Origin: Armatimonadota bacterium
GTDB taxonomy: Bacteria; Armatimonadota; UBA5829; DTJY01
NCBI GenBank assembly: GCA_025358205.1
Contig: JANYKG010000072.1
Span: 1-42,442 of the forward strand
Reading direction: 5' to 3'
Length of the DNA stretch: 42,442 nucleotides
The position numbers and the translations under genes are program-made. Shown here one piece after another: positions 16,574 through 25,524 of the stretch; the first letter of the stretch is position 1, and each line of letters begins with the position of its first letter. The notes below the pieces were generated by a model. The model had not been told where the DNA came from. It ran no database searches and saw only the letters and a list, made by a program, of their open reading frames with translations.

Positions 16574-17905
16574 TTGGCAGCCGAAAAGAAAACACCTGAA
16601 GAACTTGAGGATATGCTCATATCAGCTCCTGGAGCATCGGCAGGAGACGGATGGAAACCCGAAGATTTGCGCATGTTCACCTTTCTGCAGGGCATACTGA
16701 ACCGCATTGACATAGCATATGTTGCCACGTATCCACCCCAGCAGTGCGGAATAGCTACATTCACAAGAGACCTTTCAGGCGCAATTTCGAAGTATGTGCC
16801 ATTCTCCGACAGAGTGATCATCGCAATGGCGGAGGAGCTTACGATTGAACAATACCCGAAAAACGTCAAGTGTTGCATTCGCAAAGGTGACAAACAGTCC
16901 TATTTGGATGCAGCGGATTTTGTGAACGACTCCTCGATCGCCGCGGTCAGCTTGCAGCATGAATACGGCATCTTTGGTGGCCCTGACGGAGAGTATATTC
17001 TCGACTTCCTGGAGCGACTCAAAAAGCCGATCATCACGACGCTCCATACAGTGCTTTTCTCGCCAGGCCAAAATCAGAAGAGGATTGTTCAGCGGATAGG
17101 TGAACTCGCGTCGGCGATGGTGGTCATGGTTCAGATGGGCAAGGACATGCTGATTAACAACTATGGCATACCGGCGCATAAGGTAGTCATGATACCCCAT
17201 GGTGTGCCAAACGTCCACCGGGTGAACGCTGAAACCGTGAAAAAGCAACTGGGGATCGAGGGAAGGACAATACTGTCCTCCTTTGGGCTACTCAGCCGTG
17301 GAAAGGGCATAGAGTACGCCATACGAGCAATGCCCGCCATAGTGGAGAAGTTTCCGGATGCGATGTACCTGGTTTTGGGCGAGACGCATCCCGGAGTGCG
17401 AAATTATGAGGGTGAGAGCTATCGGCAGGAGTTGCTGCAGATAGTATCCGATCTCGGCCTCCAAAACAATGTTCGTTTCAATAACAGATACCTGACTCTT
17501 GAGGAACTCGTCAACTACCTGTGCGCTACTGATGTGTACGTCACGCCGTACATAAACCGCGATCAGATCACGAGCGGCACGCTCGCGTATGCGCTTGGCT
17601 GCGGGAAGGCAATCATCTCGACTGACTACCTGTATGCGCAGGAAGTGCTGTCTGAGGGTCGTGGCATGCTGGTGGATGTTCTAGACTCCGAGCAGATAGG
17701 TGCGGCGGCTATTAAGATTCTCTCAGACCCGGTCGCGAAGGAGGAGATGGAGACTCGCGCGTACAAATACGGACGGCGCGCAGCCTGGTTCAATGTGGCG
17801 ATAGACTATCTGAACCTTTTTCACAAACTTTGTGCAAGCTGTCGTGGACCCGAAGCCGCCGTAACCGGAACAACGTCCATTCTAGATCAAGGGAAGTCGA
17901 ACTGA
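16574..17905 (+). CDS. Family 4 glycosyltransferase (GT-B fold)
   Basis: Retaining GT4-type transferase. The N-terminal Rossmann domain starts with IAYVATYPPQQCGIATFTRDL. The donor-binding domain includes VVMIPHGVPNV, ILSSFGLLSRGKGIEYAI, and the nucleotide-sugar loop YINRDQITSGTLAYALGCGKAIISTD with the acidic residue in AQEVL. I place the start at TTG 16574, which has GAGGA 8 nt upstream and avoids overlap. ATG 16499 would overlap the STAS gene by 52 nt and has no ribosome site. The first 40 residues are polar and may be disordered. The stop TGA overlaps the ATG of the next gene by one nucleotide. The sugar and acceptor cannot be told from the sequence. Confidence 0.88.
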   Translation: MAAEKKTPEELEDMLISAPGASAGDGWKPEDLRMFTFLQGILNRIDIAYVATYPPQQCGIATFTRDLSGAISKYVPFSDRVIIAMAEELTIEQYPKNVKCCIRKGDKQSYLDAADFVNDSSIAAVSLQHEYGIFGGPDGEYILDFLERLKKPIITTLHTVLFSPGQNQKRIVQRIGELASAMVVMVQMGKDMLINNYGIPAHKVVMIPHGVPNVHRVNAETVKKQLGIEGRTILSSFGLLSRGKGIEYAIRAMPAIVEKFPDAMYLVLGETHPGVRNYEGESYRQELLQIVSDLGLQNNVRFNNRYLTLEELVNYLCATDVYVTPYINRDQITSGTLAYALGCGKAIISTDYLYAQEVLSEGRGMLVDVLDSEQIGAAAIKILSDPVAKEEMETRAYKYGRRAAWFNVAIDYLNLFHKLCASCRGPEAAVTGTTSILDQGKSN

Positions 17906-18936
17906 TGGGATACCCACCTATCAGTCTCGATTACCTGCGTACGATGACCGACAGCACCGGGCTTATTCAGCATGCCGCTCACGGAATTCCGAATCGCAAG
18001 ACCGGCTATACAACGGATGATAACTCCCGATCCCTGATAGTAGCTGTTCGGCAGTATGAGCGCACCGGCACCAGAGAAGACCTTGACCTTGTAATACGCT
18101 ACACGAGCTTCCTGCACTATGCCTGCACGCCCGCCAGGAAGTTCAAGGACTTCATGACGTACCAAAGGGTGTTCCTGGACGACGACGGCACTGAGGACTG
18201 CCTGGGGCGCGCGTTGTGGGCCTGTGGGACCGCCGCGTCTGCCGCACTGCCTGACAATGTGCGGATAGTCCCGCGAAAGATGTTTGAGGACTGCTGTGTA
18301 TGGGTCGGCGATTTGACGAGTCCTCGGGCACGGGCCTACAGTATGATAGGGTTGGCAGAATATCTGAAGTGTTCGGACCGCCGGATTGACGCAGAAGGAA
18401 AGATAGACGCGTTGGCGGATTCACTTCTGGAATTACTTCGTCACTGCACCACGAAGGATTGGGCGTGGTACGAGACGTATCTTACATATGGAAATGCAAT
18501 TCTGGCGCTTGGGATGCTGGTGGCCGCTCAGATCACCGGCAAGAAGAAGTATATGGATGCGGCGCTTCAATCCATTGATTTCCTGACCGAAACGCTGATA
18601 ATCAATGATCGGCTGGAAATCATTGGCAATAACGGTTGGTATTTCCGCGGCGACGAGCGCGCGTGGTACGACCAGCAGACCATAGACGCAGGATACACGG
18701 TCCACATGTACGCTGAGGCCTTCAAGTTGCTGAACGATAAGGCCTATTCGGATCTCGCCAAGATTGCCTACGGGTGGTTCTTCGGCAACAACCGATCAGA
18801 AGTCTGTGTATACGATGCTGAGACAGGCGGCTGCTGTGATGCGATAACGCCGTGGGGCCTGAATCTCAACCAGGGCGCCGAATCGTGCGTGTCGTTCATA
18901 TTGGCGCAGTTGTCTATGGAACCTTTGAACGACTAG
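17905..18936 (+). CDS. Alpha-helical barrel protein, partner of the GT4 transferase
   Basis: A 343-residue protein rich in paired helices with conserved aromatic and acidic residues (YTTDDNSR, DWAWYETYLTYGNAILAL, DAGYTVHMYAEAF, CCDAITPWGLNLNQGAES). The pattern resembles an (alpha/alpha)6-barrel as in glycosidase and phosphorylase-like families, and comparable proteins occur next to or fused with GT4 transferases (recollection, not searched). It starts at ATG 17905, one base overlapping the transferase stop, with AGGGAAG about 8 nt upstream. An upstream in-frame extension to 17830 is not used. Signal peptide and membrane helices are absent, so it works in the cytoplasm. Possible roles are remodelling or trimming the product of the adjacent transferase. 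Confidence 0.72.
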   Translation: MGYPPISLDYLRTMTDSTGLIQHAAHGIPNRKTGYTTDDNSRSLIVAVRQYERTGTREDLDLVIRYTSFLHYACTPARKFKDFMTYQRVFLDDDGTEDCLGRALWACGTAASAALPDNVRIVPRKMFEDCCVWVGDLTSPRARAYSMIGLAEYLKCSDRRIDAEGKIDALADSLLELLRHCTTKDWAWYETYLTYGNAILALGMLVAAQITGKKKYMDAALQSIDFLTETLIINDRLEIIGNNGWYFRGDERAWYDQQTIDAGYTVHMYAEAFKLLNDKAYSDLAKIAYGWFFGNNRSEVCVYDAETGGCCDAITPWGLNLNQGAESCVSFILAQLSMEPLND

Positions 18937-18967
18937 CGCGGATTAAGCATGTCCCGCCTAATCCGCG
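18937..18967 (+). repeat. Hairpin CGCGGATTA / TAATCCGCG
   Basis: A perfect 9-bp inverted repeat, 18937-18945 with 18959-18967, starting right after the stop codon of the helical-barrel gene. The loop is 13 nt. No T-run follows. CCTAATCCGC is echoed nearby as CCAATCCGCC (19009-19018). It may act as a transcript end structure. Confidence 0.6.
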
Positions 18968-18976
18968 GCCTTCTGA

Positions 18977-19005
18977 GCATTATTCATGCTGTTCATGAAT
19001 AATGC
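18977..19005 (+). repeat. Palindromic ATTATTCA hairpin, copy 1
   Basis: GCATTATTCATG (18977-18988), loop CTGTT, CATGAATAATGC (18994-19005): a perfect 12-bp stem with 5-nt loop. Two close relatives occur at 41636 and 41674, so this is a dispersed element rather than a single terminator. It is flanked by GGCC on the left and GGGCC on the right. Confidence 0.75.
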
Positions 19006-19054
19006 GGGCCAATCCGCCTAACCCGTTTCTCATGTATTAACAAGGGGGTTCTCC

Positions 19055-19924
19055 ATGTCTGGTCAAGACCTTATACTACTTGCCGCGAGCGAAATCATCA
19101 TTGCGGATGGCGCGATGGGCACAATGCTGCAGGCTCACGGCATGACGGCAGGCGTGTGCCCGGAGCTTTGGAACGTTGAACATGCAGACGCGGTTGGATC
19201 GGTGTACGCGGCATACATAGCTGCCGGGTCCAGGATGATAGGCACAAACACCTTCGGCGGAAACCGTATAAAGCTGGATGCCTACGGACTCAGCGACCGT
19301 GTTGCGGAACTCAATCATGCCGGGGTGGCACTTGCTCGTGCAGCCGCGGGGCCGGACAACTTTGTTGCTGCGTCAATCGGCCCGACCGGCAAATTTCTAG
19401 AGCCGCTTGGTGACATGACATTTGAAGAGGCAGAAGACGTTTTTGAAGAACAGGCGCGCGCCCAAGTGGATGCTGGCGCTGATGTTATCATCATGGAAAC
19501 ATTCTCCGACTTGCCAGAGATCAAAGCCGCTCTGAAGGGCGCTCTCAAAACCGGCATGCCTTGCTTCTGCACAATGGCATTCGATACGGGCGGACGCACG
19601 ATGATGGGTATTGATCCTGTGACCGCAGCTTTGGAACTGACCGATCACGGCGCTTCGGGCGTGGGTGCAAACTGTGGACTTGGCCCGGACGGGATGCTGG
19701 ACATCGTGGCAAAGATGAGGGAGATCACATGTGGAATTGTGATCGCTCAGCCAAACGCCGGGCTTCCTGAGATCGTGAATGGACAGACCGTCTACAACAG
19801 TTCAGCCGAGGAAATGGCCGCCTATGCAATACGGTTTGCCCAGATGGGCATCAATATCATAGGAGGCTGCTGCGGCACTACTCCTGAACACATTCGGGCG
19901 ATAGCGAAAGCTGTTCGGATGTGA
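19055..19924 (+). CDS. Homocysteine S-methyltransferase domain protein
   Basis: TIM-barrel methyltransferase of the Hcy_trans family, 289 residues, equal to the N-terminal module of MetH alone. The zinc ligands are C207 in GANCGLGP and C272/C273 in GGCCGTTPEHI. ADGAMGTML and IGTNTFGGNR are typical of the homocysteine-binding half. There is no folate, cobalamin or reactivation domain, so it either uses another methyl donor (S-methylmethionine or betaine-like) or works with separate MetH modules encoded elsewhere. AAGGGGG lies upstream of the ATG. It leads into the gcv genes after 31 nt; a shared transcript links homocysteine methylation to one-carbon supply from glycine. Confidence 0.9.
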   Translation: MSGQDLILLAASEIIIADGAMGTMLQAHGMTAGVCPELWNVEHADAVGSVYAAYIAAGSRMIGTNTFGGNRIKLDAYGLSDRVAELNHAGVALARAAAGPDNFVAASIGPTGKFLEPLGDMTFEEAEDVFEEQARAQVDAGADVIIMETFSDLPEIKAALKGALKTGMPCFCTMAFDTGGRTMMGIDPVTAALELTDHGASGVGANCGLGPDGMLDIVAKMREITCGIVIAQPNAGLPEIVNGQTVYNSSAEEMAAYAIRFAQMGINIIGGCCGTTPEHIRAIAKAVRM

Positions 19925-19955
19925 CTCCGCAAAATAGAAATGGAAACCGGACTCA

Positions 19956-21065
19956 ATGAAGAGAACCACTCTCTATGACACGCACGTCCGCCTTACCGCC
20001 AAAATAGTCTCGTTTGCCGGCTGGGATATGCCGCTCTACTACACCGGAATAGTTCATGAAGTTGAAGCTGTTCGGACGGCTGCGGGCATCTTTGATGTAT
20101 CACATATGGGTGAACTGTTTGTCAGTGGGACTGAGGCTTTGGCTTTGGTCCAAGGCCTGACCACCAATGATTCTTCATGCATGGAAATCGGCGAGGCTCA
20201 GTACACCTTGCTCTGCGACGATAATGGCGGCGTCATTGACGACCTGATAGTCTATCGAACCGACGAGACCGAGTACATGCTGGTGGTCAACGCCTCTAAC
20301 GTGGACGCGGATTACGAGTGGTTACAGCAACACAACCAGACATCCGCCGTCTGTGATAACCGCACCGAGGCAATGGCAATTATTGCAGTTCAGGGTCCCA
20401 AGTCGCAGGAAATACTTCAGCAGACGGCTAATACGAACATTGGCGATCTCCGGCGCATGAGAAGTGTGATTGCCCGGATAGGCGATGCGTCCTGCAGGGT
20501 TGCCCGAAGCGGTTACACAGGAGAAGACGGGTTCGAGCTTTTCTGCCGCGCGGAAGATTCGGTCAGAATATGGGACCGCATCATGATGGCGGGAGAATCA
20601 TCAGGCATCACGCCGTGTGGTCTGGGCGCACGAGACGTGCTTCGGCTGGAAGTGGGATACCCACTCCATGGCAACGAGATCACCCGCGAGACCACGCCTG
20701 TGGACGCCCATCTGATGTGGGTGGTGAAGCCGGATAAAGGTGATTTCATCGGACGAGAGGCCATACTGAACGCAAAGGCCAGTGGCCCCAAACACGCGCT
20801 GGTAGGACTGTCAACTAATGAGCGGGCGATACCTCGGCATGGGCAGACGGTTATTGTTGCAGGTCGCGCGATAGGCAGTGTCACCAGCGGCACGTTCTCT
20901 CCCACGCTTGGTCGAGCAATAGCGCTTGCCTACGTGGAACCGCCTTATGCGGAGATCGGCTCTAAGGTTGATGTTGACATTCGCGGCAGGAGTTGCGCTT
21001 GCGAAGTAGTAAAGACACCATTCTACAGACCTGGTATTCCCACCCAGGCTATTGCCAACAAATGA
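19956..21065 (+). CDS. gcvT: Glycine cleavage system T protein (aminomethyltransferase)
   Basis: Transfers the methylene of the H-protein-bound aminomethyl group to tetrahydrofolate and releases ammonia. At 369 residues it is full length. The start ([26 protein letters not shown]) is the standard GcvT opening. Conserved folate-site elements include [25 protein letters not shown], and [21 protein letters not shown], with KGDFIGREA in the C-terminal domain. These distinguish it from sarcosine oxidase and YgfZ. The ATG follows GGAAA. gcvH starts 13 nt after its stop. Confidence 0.97.
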   Translation: MKRTTLYDTHVRLTAKIVSFAGWDMPLYYTGIVHEVEAVRTAAGIFDVSHMGELFVSGTEALALVQGLTTNDSSCMEIGEAQYTLLCDDNGGVIDDLIVYRTDETEYMLVVNASNVDADYEWLQQHNQTSAVCDNRTEAMAIIAVQGPKSQEILQQTANTNIGDLRRMRSVIARIGDASCRVARSGYTGEDGFELFCRAEDSVRIWDRIMMAGESSGITPCGLGARDVLRLEVGYPLHGNEITRETTPVDAHLMWVVKPDKGDFIGREAILNAKASGPKHALVGLSTNERAIPRHGQTVIVAGRAIGSVTSGTFSPTLGRAIALAYVEPPYAEIGSKVDVDIRGRSCACEVVKTPFYRPGIPTQAIANK

Positions 21066-21078
21066 GAGGAGTTTCACA

Positions 21079-21459
21079 GTGATTCCAGAAGATCTCAGGT
21101 ACACTTCAACGCATGAATGGCTTCGTGTGGACGACGATCTCGCCACCATAGGCATCACTGACCACGCACAAGAAGAACTTGGCGATATTGTCTATCTGGA
21201 ACTCCCAGAGGTAGGATCAACTGTTACAGCGGGACATGTCTTTGGCAGTGTGGAATCCGTAAAGACCGTTTCTGATCTCACCGCTCCAGTCAGCGGCGAG
21301 GTTCTAGAGGTAAACGAAGAGCTTACTGATTCTCCCGACCTGGTGAATGAAGAATCCTATGGCGGCGGATGGATGATTATAGTGAAGATGGAGATTCCAT
21401 CGGAGGTGGAGGAACTGCTTACCCCAGAGCAGTATGAGAAATTCGTTGAGGAGCAGTAA
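21079..21459 (+). CDS. gcvH: Glycine cleavage system H protein
   Basis: Lipoyl carrier of the glycine cleavage complex, 126 residues. The lipoylated Lys is K62 in VESVKTVSDL, with the hairpin fold completed by G-E-V-L-E-V-N-E-E-L. It opens with IPEDLRYTSTHEWLRV, the usual H-protein start. The initiation codon is GTG at 21079, with AGAGGAG about 8 nt upstream and directly after the gcvT stop; an ATG at 21052 would overlap gcvT and add nine residues unlike the family. It is followed by gcvPA after 2 nt. Confidence 0.97.
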   Translation: MIPEDLRYTSTHEWLRVDDDLATIGITDHAQEELGDIVYLELPEVGSTVTAGHVFGSVESVKTVSDLTAPVSGEVLEVNEELTDSPDLVNEESYGGGWMIIVKMEIPSEVEELLTPEQYEKFVEEQ

Positions 21460-21461
21460 GC

Positions 21462-22796
21462 GTGACCTACGTTCCGAATACCGACAACGACCGCGCCGCA
21501 ATGCTCTCAGCGATGGGACTGAACGACCTATCGCAACTATTCGATCAGGTTCCAGATAACCTCAAACTACAGCGTGACCTTAAAATTCCAGGGCCGCTCG
21601 GTGAGATGCATGTTCGGTCATACGCGGCGGAATTGGCTGCACAGAATGCGAATCTAGACGGATATGCCAGTTTCATGGGCGGCGGCATTTACGACCACTA
21701 TGTACCATCAACGGTTGCCGCTATCACCGGGCGATCCGAGTTCTACACTGCGTACACACCATATCAGCCGGAGATCAGCCAAGGCACCCTGCAAACGATC
21801 TTTGAGTTTCAGACCATGGTCACTAGATTGATGGGCATGGAAGTAGCAAACGCATCTATGTATGATGCGGCATCAGCCCTCGCCGAAGCAGCAATCATGG
21901 CGTCCGGTGTCACTGGCAGGCATCAGTGGCTGGTCTCCGAGTGCGTCAATCCCGCTTACCGCGCAGTAATGCGAACATACGCGTGGGCATCGGGATACGA
22001 GATGGTCGAAGCCGGCAGAGATGGCATTCAGACCTGCGCTGAGAGCCTGGCTCAGATGATTTCAGACAAGACTGCCTGTGTGGTGGTGCAGAATCCCAAC
22101 TTCATGGGTGCTCTGGAATCCGTCACTGAGTTGGGAGAGGCGGCTCACGCTCATGGAGCGCTTTACGTCGTGTGTTGTGATCCCATTTCTCTCGGTTTGC
22201 TCAAACCGCCCGGAGAATACGGCGCCGACATCTGCGTAGCGGAAGGTCAGTCACTGGGCATCCACCCATCTTACGGTGGGCCTCTGCTAGGACTGTTTGC
22301 GTGCCGAAAGCAGCTTGTGCGGCAGATGCCAGGCAGGTTGGTCGGCGCAACGACAGACTATGAAGGAAGACGCGGATATACGCTAACCCTGCAAACACGC
22401 GAGCAGCACATTCGTCGCGCGAAAGCCTCGTCTAATATCTGCACCAATCAGGCGCTCTGCGCTTTGGCTGCGACGGTCTACCTGGCAACACTTGGTAAAG
22501 CCGGACTGCGACACGTAGCTACCGAGTGTGCAAGACGGGCACATCACTCCGCCGATCTCATTTCCAGGCTCGCAGGGTATCGGATAGAATCGCACATGAA
22601 GTTCTTCAAGGAGTTTGTGGTGAAATGTCCAGTCTCGGTGGCCGAAATCAACCGCAAGCTGTTCGCGAACGGCATTATCGGAGGAATTGATCTGGGTGCG
22701 CACTATCCCGATTTGGCGGGCCATATGCTCTTGTGTGTCACTGAAACACGGACTACCGACCAGATCGGCGCTCTTGTTGAGGGGTTGAGATCATGA
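21462..22796 (+). CDS. gcvPA: Glycine dehydrogenase (decarboxylating) subunit 1
   Basis: Alpha subunit of the split P protein, 444 residues, as in Firmicutes, Thermotogae and other deep branches, rather than the single long GcvP of Proteobacteria. It shows the family patterns YIPNTDNDRAAML-like start, FMGGGIYDHYVPSTVAAI, AYTPYQPEISQGTLQTIFEFQ and EGQSLGIHPSYGGPLLGLF. It lacks the PLP lysine, which lies in the partner subunit. The start is GTG two nucleotides after gcvH. It overlaps gcvPB by 4 nt (ATGA), typical of subunits made in equal amounts. Confidence 0.97.
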   Translation: MTYVPNTDNDRAAMLSAMGLNDLSQLFDQVPDNLKLQRDLKIPGPLGEMHVRSYAAELAAQNANLDGYASFMGGGIYDHYVPSTVAAITGRSEFYTAYTPYQPEISQGTLQTIFEFQTMVTRLMGMEVANASMYDAASALAEAAIMASGVTGRHQWLVSECVNPAYRAVMRTYAWASGYEMVEAGRDGIQTCAESLAQMISDKTACVVVQNPNFMGALESVTELGEAAHAHGALYVVCCDPISLGLLKPPGEYGADICVAEGQSLGIHPSYGGPLLGLFACRKQLVRQMPGRLVGATTDYEGRRGYTLTLQTREQHIRRAKASSNICTNQALCALAATVYLATLGKAGLRHVATECARRAHHSADLISRLAGYRIESHMKFFKEFVVKCPVSVAEINRKLFANGIIGGIDLGAHYPDLAGHMLLCVTETRTTDQIGALVEGLRS

Positions 22797-24241
22797 ACGA
22801 ACCAACCATATTTGAGCGAAGCGTTTCCGGCAGAACGGGAGTCTATTTCCAGGAAAGCGGGCTGGATTCGACAATGACTCAGATCCTTGGGGAAGAGAAT
22901 CTTCGCCATGATCTGCCTCTGCCAGAGGTTAGCCAAGTAGATGTCATTCGGCACTACACCCGCTTGTCCGCCATGAACTACGGTGTGGACTCCGGGTTCT
23001 ACCCTTTGGGTTCATGCACCATGAAATACAACCCGAAGATTCATGAAGAGATCGCTGCAATGCCGGGCTTTTCCAGGCTGCATCCCAATCAGCAAGCGGA
23101 ATCATGCCAGGGCATATTGCGGATGTTATTCGAAATGCAGTGTTTTGTCCAGGAAATCACCGGTATGGATGCGGTGACATTGCAACCGGCTGCCGGCGCA
23201 CACGGCGAACTGACCGCGCTCATGGTCTTCAAGCGGCATTTCGAGAGGGTGGGGGAGAGGCACAGGCGCATAGTGATTGTCCCGGACTCCTCGCACGGCA
23301 CGAATCCCGCCACTGCAGCCAGGTGCGGCTATGAGGTAATACAGATCACATCCGGGACTGACGGCAGGGTGGACATCGCGAGACTTCGAGAGCAGTTGTC
23401 CGACGAAACCGCAGCCGTGATGCTGACAAATCCGAATACGCTTGGTCTTTTTGAGACGCAAATCGCTGAGATCGCTGACCTGGTGCATAAGGCCGGCGCG
23501 CTGCTCTACTGCGATGGCGCGAACATGAATGCCATAATGGGCATCCACCGGCCCGGCGATGCAGGGTTTGACGCCATGCACCTGAACCTGCACAAGACGT
23601 TTTCTACACCTCATGGCGGCGGCGGACCCGGATCAGGGCCTATCGCGGTAAAGGATTTCCTTGCTTCATATCTGCCCGTGCCGGTCGTTGCGCAGAACGA
23701 GGACGGCTATTACCTGAACTATGATCTGCCTGATTCCATAGGCGCAGTTCATTCATTCTATGGAAACATCGGGATGATAGTGCGGGCATTTGCGTACATC
23801 ATAAGCCTGGGCGCAAACGGGCTGCGCGAGGTCAGCGAAAACGCTGTGCTTAATGCTAACTACCTGCTATCCAAAGTATCGGATTCATACGAGGTTCCTT
23901 ACGGGACGAAGTGCATGCATGAGTTCGTGGCCTCTGCAGTTCGCCAGAAACCCCGTGGTGTGAAGGCTCTGGACATTGCAAAAAGGCTGATAGACTTCGG
24001 ATTTCATCCGCCAACGATCTATTTTCCGCTCATAGTCCCCGAAGCGTTGATGGTAGAACCAACCGAGACGGAGAGCATAGAATCGCTGAATGCTTTTGCC
24101 GATGCGCTGAATGCCATCGCGAAAGAAGCTGAAGTCAGCCCGGAGATGGTGACTTCGGCGCCGCATCACACCCCAGTAGGCAGGCTGAACGAGGCTGCGG
24201 CCGCACGAAACATGGAGTTGACGTGGACCGTTGGAGATTAA
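22793..24241 (+). CDS. gcvPB: Glycine dehydrogenase (decarboxylating) subunit 2
   Basis: PLP-bearing beta subunit of the split P protein, 482 residues. The Schiff-base lysine is K268 in HLNLHKTFSTPHGGGGPG. Other signatures are YPLGSCTMKYNPK near residue 70 and DGANMNAI. It joins GcvPA to decarboxylate glycine and load aminomethyl onto GcvH. The ATG overlaps the gcvPA stop. The final 19 nt overlap the start of the lipoate gene, suggesting tight coupling of apo-complex synthesis to lipoylation. Confidence 0.97.
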   Translation: MNEPTIFERSVSGRTGVYFQESGLDSTMTQILGEENLRHDLPLPEVSQVDVIRHYTRLSAMNYGVDSGFYPLGSCTMKYNPKIHEEIAAMPGFSRLHPNQQAESCQGILRMLFEMQCFVQEITGMDAVTLQPAAGAHGELTALMVFKRHFERVGERHRRIVIVPDSSHGTNPATAARCGYEVIQITSGTDGRVDIARLREQLSDETAAVMLTNPNTLGLFETQIAEIADLVHKAGALLYCDGANMNAIMGIHRPGDAGFDAMHLNLHKTFSTPHGGGGPGSGPIAVKDFLASYLPVPVVAQNEDGYYLNYDLPDSIGAVHSFYGNIGMIVRAFAYIISLGANGLREVSENAVLNANYLLSKVSDSYEVPYGTKCMHEFVASAVRQKPRGVKALDIAKRLIDFGFHPPTIYFPLIVPEALMVEPTETESIESLNAFADALNAIAKEAEVSPEMVTSAPHHTPVGRLNEAAAARNMELTWTVGD

Positions 24242-25011
24242 TCCTGCACACAAGGCGACCGGCAGCCTATAATATGGCTGTAGACGAAGCGATTTTCGCC
24301 GCATGTGCGAGAGGTGATGCACCGCCTACGCTGAGACTCTATGAATGGTCTGGCCCGTCTGTCTCATTGGGATATTTTCAAGATTTGGCGAAGTCGAGCA
24401 TAGACCTGGATTACTGCCGTAGAGCAGGCATTGAACTTGTTAGACGCCCTACGGGAGGTAAAGCTGTGCTGCACGGTCATGATCTGACCTTCAGCATATG
24501 CGTAGGCACAAAGGTTGTTCCCGAAGAGTTCGCCGGTGTGCTTGGAAGCCACTTATGGTTGATGCGGGGCGTGACGGCAGGTCTGTCCAGTTTGGGAATT
24601 GTCGCCGAGATTGGGGATAATCCGCGCGGCAAATCCAGAGATTCCAAAGCAACGGCATGCTTTGAGCATGTAGCTGAGTGTGACATAAGATCGCCAGGCG
24701 GAGAGAAACTTGCCGGCGCGGCTCAAATGCGGAAATCCGGCGCGCTTATGGAACAAGTCTCCATGCCCGTTGAACGGAACTCAGTATCCTATGTTGACGT
24801 ATTTCGAGGCAGTAGCAGGTCCGACACGTCGGGTATAGCGGGCATCGCAATGGAAGACACCAAATCTGCTCTGATAAATGGTTTTGCTGTTGCACTCAAT
24901 GTGATGTTTGATGTTTGTGATCTTTCGGAAAGAGAAAAGATCGAGGCTGATAATCTAGTGCGCAGCAAATACGAATCGGCGGATTGGACCGCCGGGAAAA
25001 TCGCACATTGA
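24223..25011 (+). CDS. lipM: Lipoate/octanoate transferase, LipM-like
   Basis: BPL/LplA/LipB-fold acyltransferase, 262 residues. It shows ARRPTGGKAVLHGHDLTFS-type binding loop (RRPTGGKAVLHG), C146 in TACFEHV at the place of the LipM catalytic cysteine, and K162 in the GGEKLAGAAQMR loop. The cysteine favours octanoyl-ACP:protein octanoyltransferase (LipM) over ATP-dependent LplA. It begins at GTG 24223 inside gcvPB. Position directly behind the gcv genes implies that GcvH is the target. The later step, sulfur insertion by LipA, is not encoded here. LplA or the amidotransferase LipL cannot be fully excluded without a tree. Confidence 0.82.
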   Translation: MDRWRLILHTRRPAAYNMAVDEAIFAACARGDAPPTLRLYEWSGPSVSLGYFQDLAKSSIDLDYCRRAGIELVRRPTGGKAVLHGHDLTFSICVGTKVVPEEFAGVLGSHLWLMRGVTAGLSSLGIVAEIGDNPRGKSRDSKATACFEHVAECDIRSPGGEKLAGAAQMRKSGALMEQVSMPVERNSVSYVDVFRGSSRSDTSGIAGIAMEDTKSALINGFAVALNVMFDVCDLSEREKIEADNLVRSKYESADWTAGKIAH

Positions 25012-25036
25012 CAATGTTATGTTCAGTTGCTATACT
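25008..25036 (+). promoter_or_regulatory. Consensus sigma-70 promoter with overlapping palindrome
   Basis: TTGACA at 25008-25013, 17-nt spacer, TATACT at 25031-25036. The -35 overlaps the stop codon of the lipoate gene. TTCAGT (25022-25027) and ACTGAA (25034-25039) form a perfect 6-6-6 inverted repeat over the -10, a possible operator for control of the response regulator. Confidence 0.75.
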
Positions 25037-25067
25037 GAAATGGCACGTCTGAGAGGAGTACGCGATC

Positions 25068-25490
25068 ATGCCGAGGAAAATTCTGGCCGTTGATGATGAA
25101 AAAAATATCGTGACGGTGGTTAAGTCGAACCTGGAGCGGCACGGCTTTCAGGTCATTACGGCCTACGATGGCAAAGAAGCTCTCCAGAAGATTCAGGACG
25201 AGAATCCGGATCTAGTCATACTGGATGTTATGATGCCGCATATGGACGGGTTCGAGGTCCTGCAGCACATGCGCAGAAACGCGGCGACACGAGATATACC
25301 GGTTATTATGTTAACTGCTAAGACACAGGATACCGATGTGTTCCGAGGGTGGCAGTCCGGGGTGGACCTCTACCTGACAAAGCCGTTCAACCCTGTGGAA
25401 CTGGTATCCTTTGTACGGCGCATTCTCAAGACCGATAGCGGCGCGCCTGATAAACGGTCCGGCCAATCAAAAGTGTACGACGTATCTTGA
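25068..25490 (+). CDS. Single-domain response regulator (CheY/PilH-like)
   Basis: Receiver domain of 140 residues with no output domain. It has the acidic pair D9/D10, the phospho-acceptor D53 (ILDVMMPHMDGF), T83 and K105 (TKPFNP). The C-terminal 17 residues (GAPDKRSGQSKVYDVS) are a polar tail. Such regulators act by protein-protein contact, as in chemotaxis or pilus control; no histidine kinase gene is nearby. AGAGGAG is about 10 nt upstream of the ATG. A strong promoter with a palindrome lies just before it. Confidence 0.92.
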   Translation: MPRKILAVDDEKNIVTVVKSNLERHGFQVITAYDGKEALQKIQDENPDLVILDVMMPHMDGFEVLQHMRRNAATRDIPVIMLTAKTQDTDVFRGWQSGVDLYLTKPFNPVELVSFVRRILKTDSGAPDKRSGQSKVYDVS

Positions 25491-25524
25491 TTTTCTCTAC
25501 AAATACTGACGGAGGACGCGATCC

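Noticed and set aside
18937-19018. CRISPR-like repeats
   Set aside because: The repeated pieces (CCTAATCCGC, ATTATTCA) are inverted and unequal, with no regular spacers; no cas genes are near.
18937-19955. Glycine riboswitch ahead of the gcv genes
   Set aside because: The gaps before the methyltransferase (118 nt) and before gcvT (31 nt) hold simple hairpins only; no glycine aptamer core is seen.
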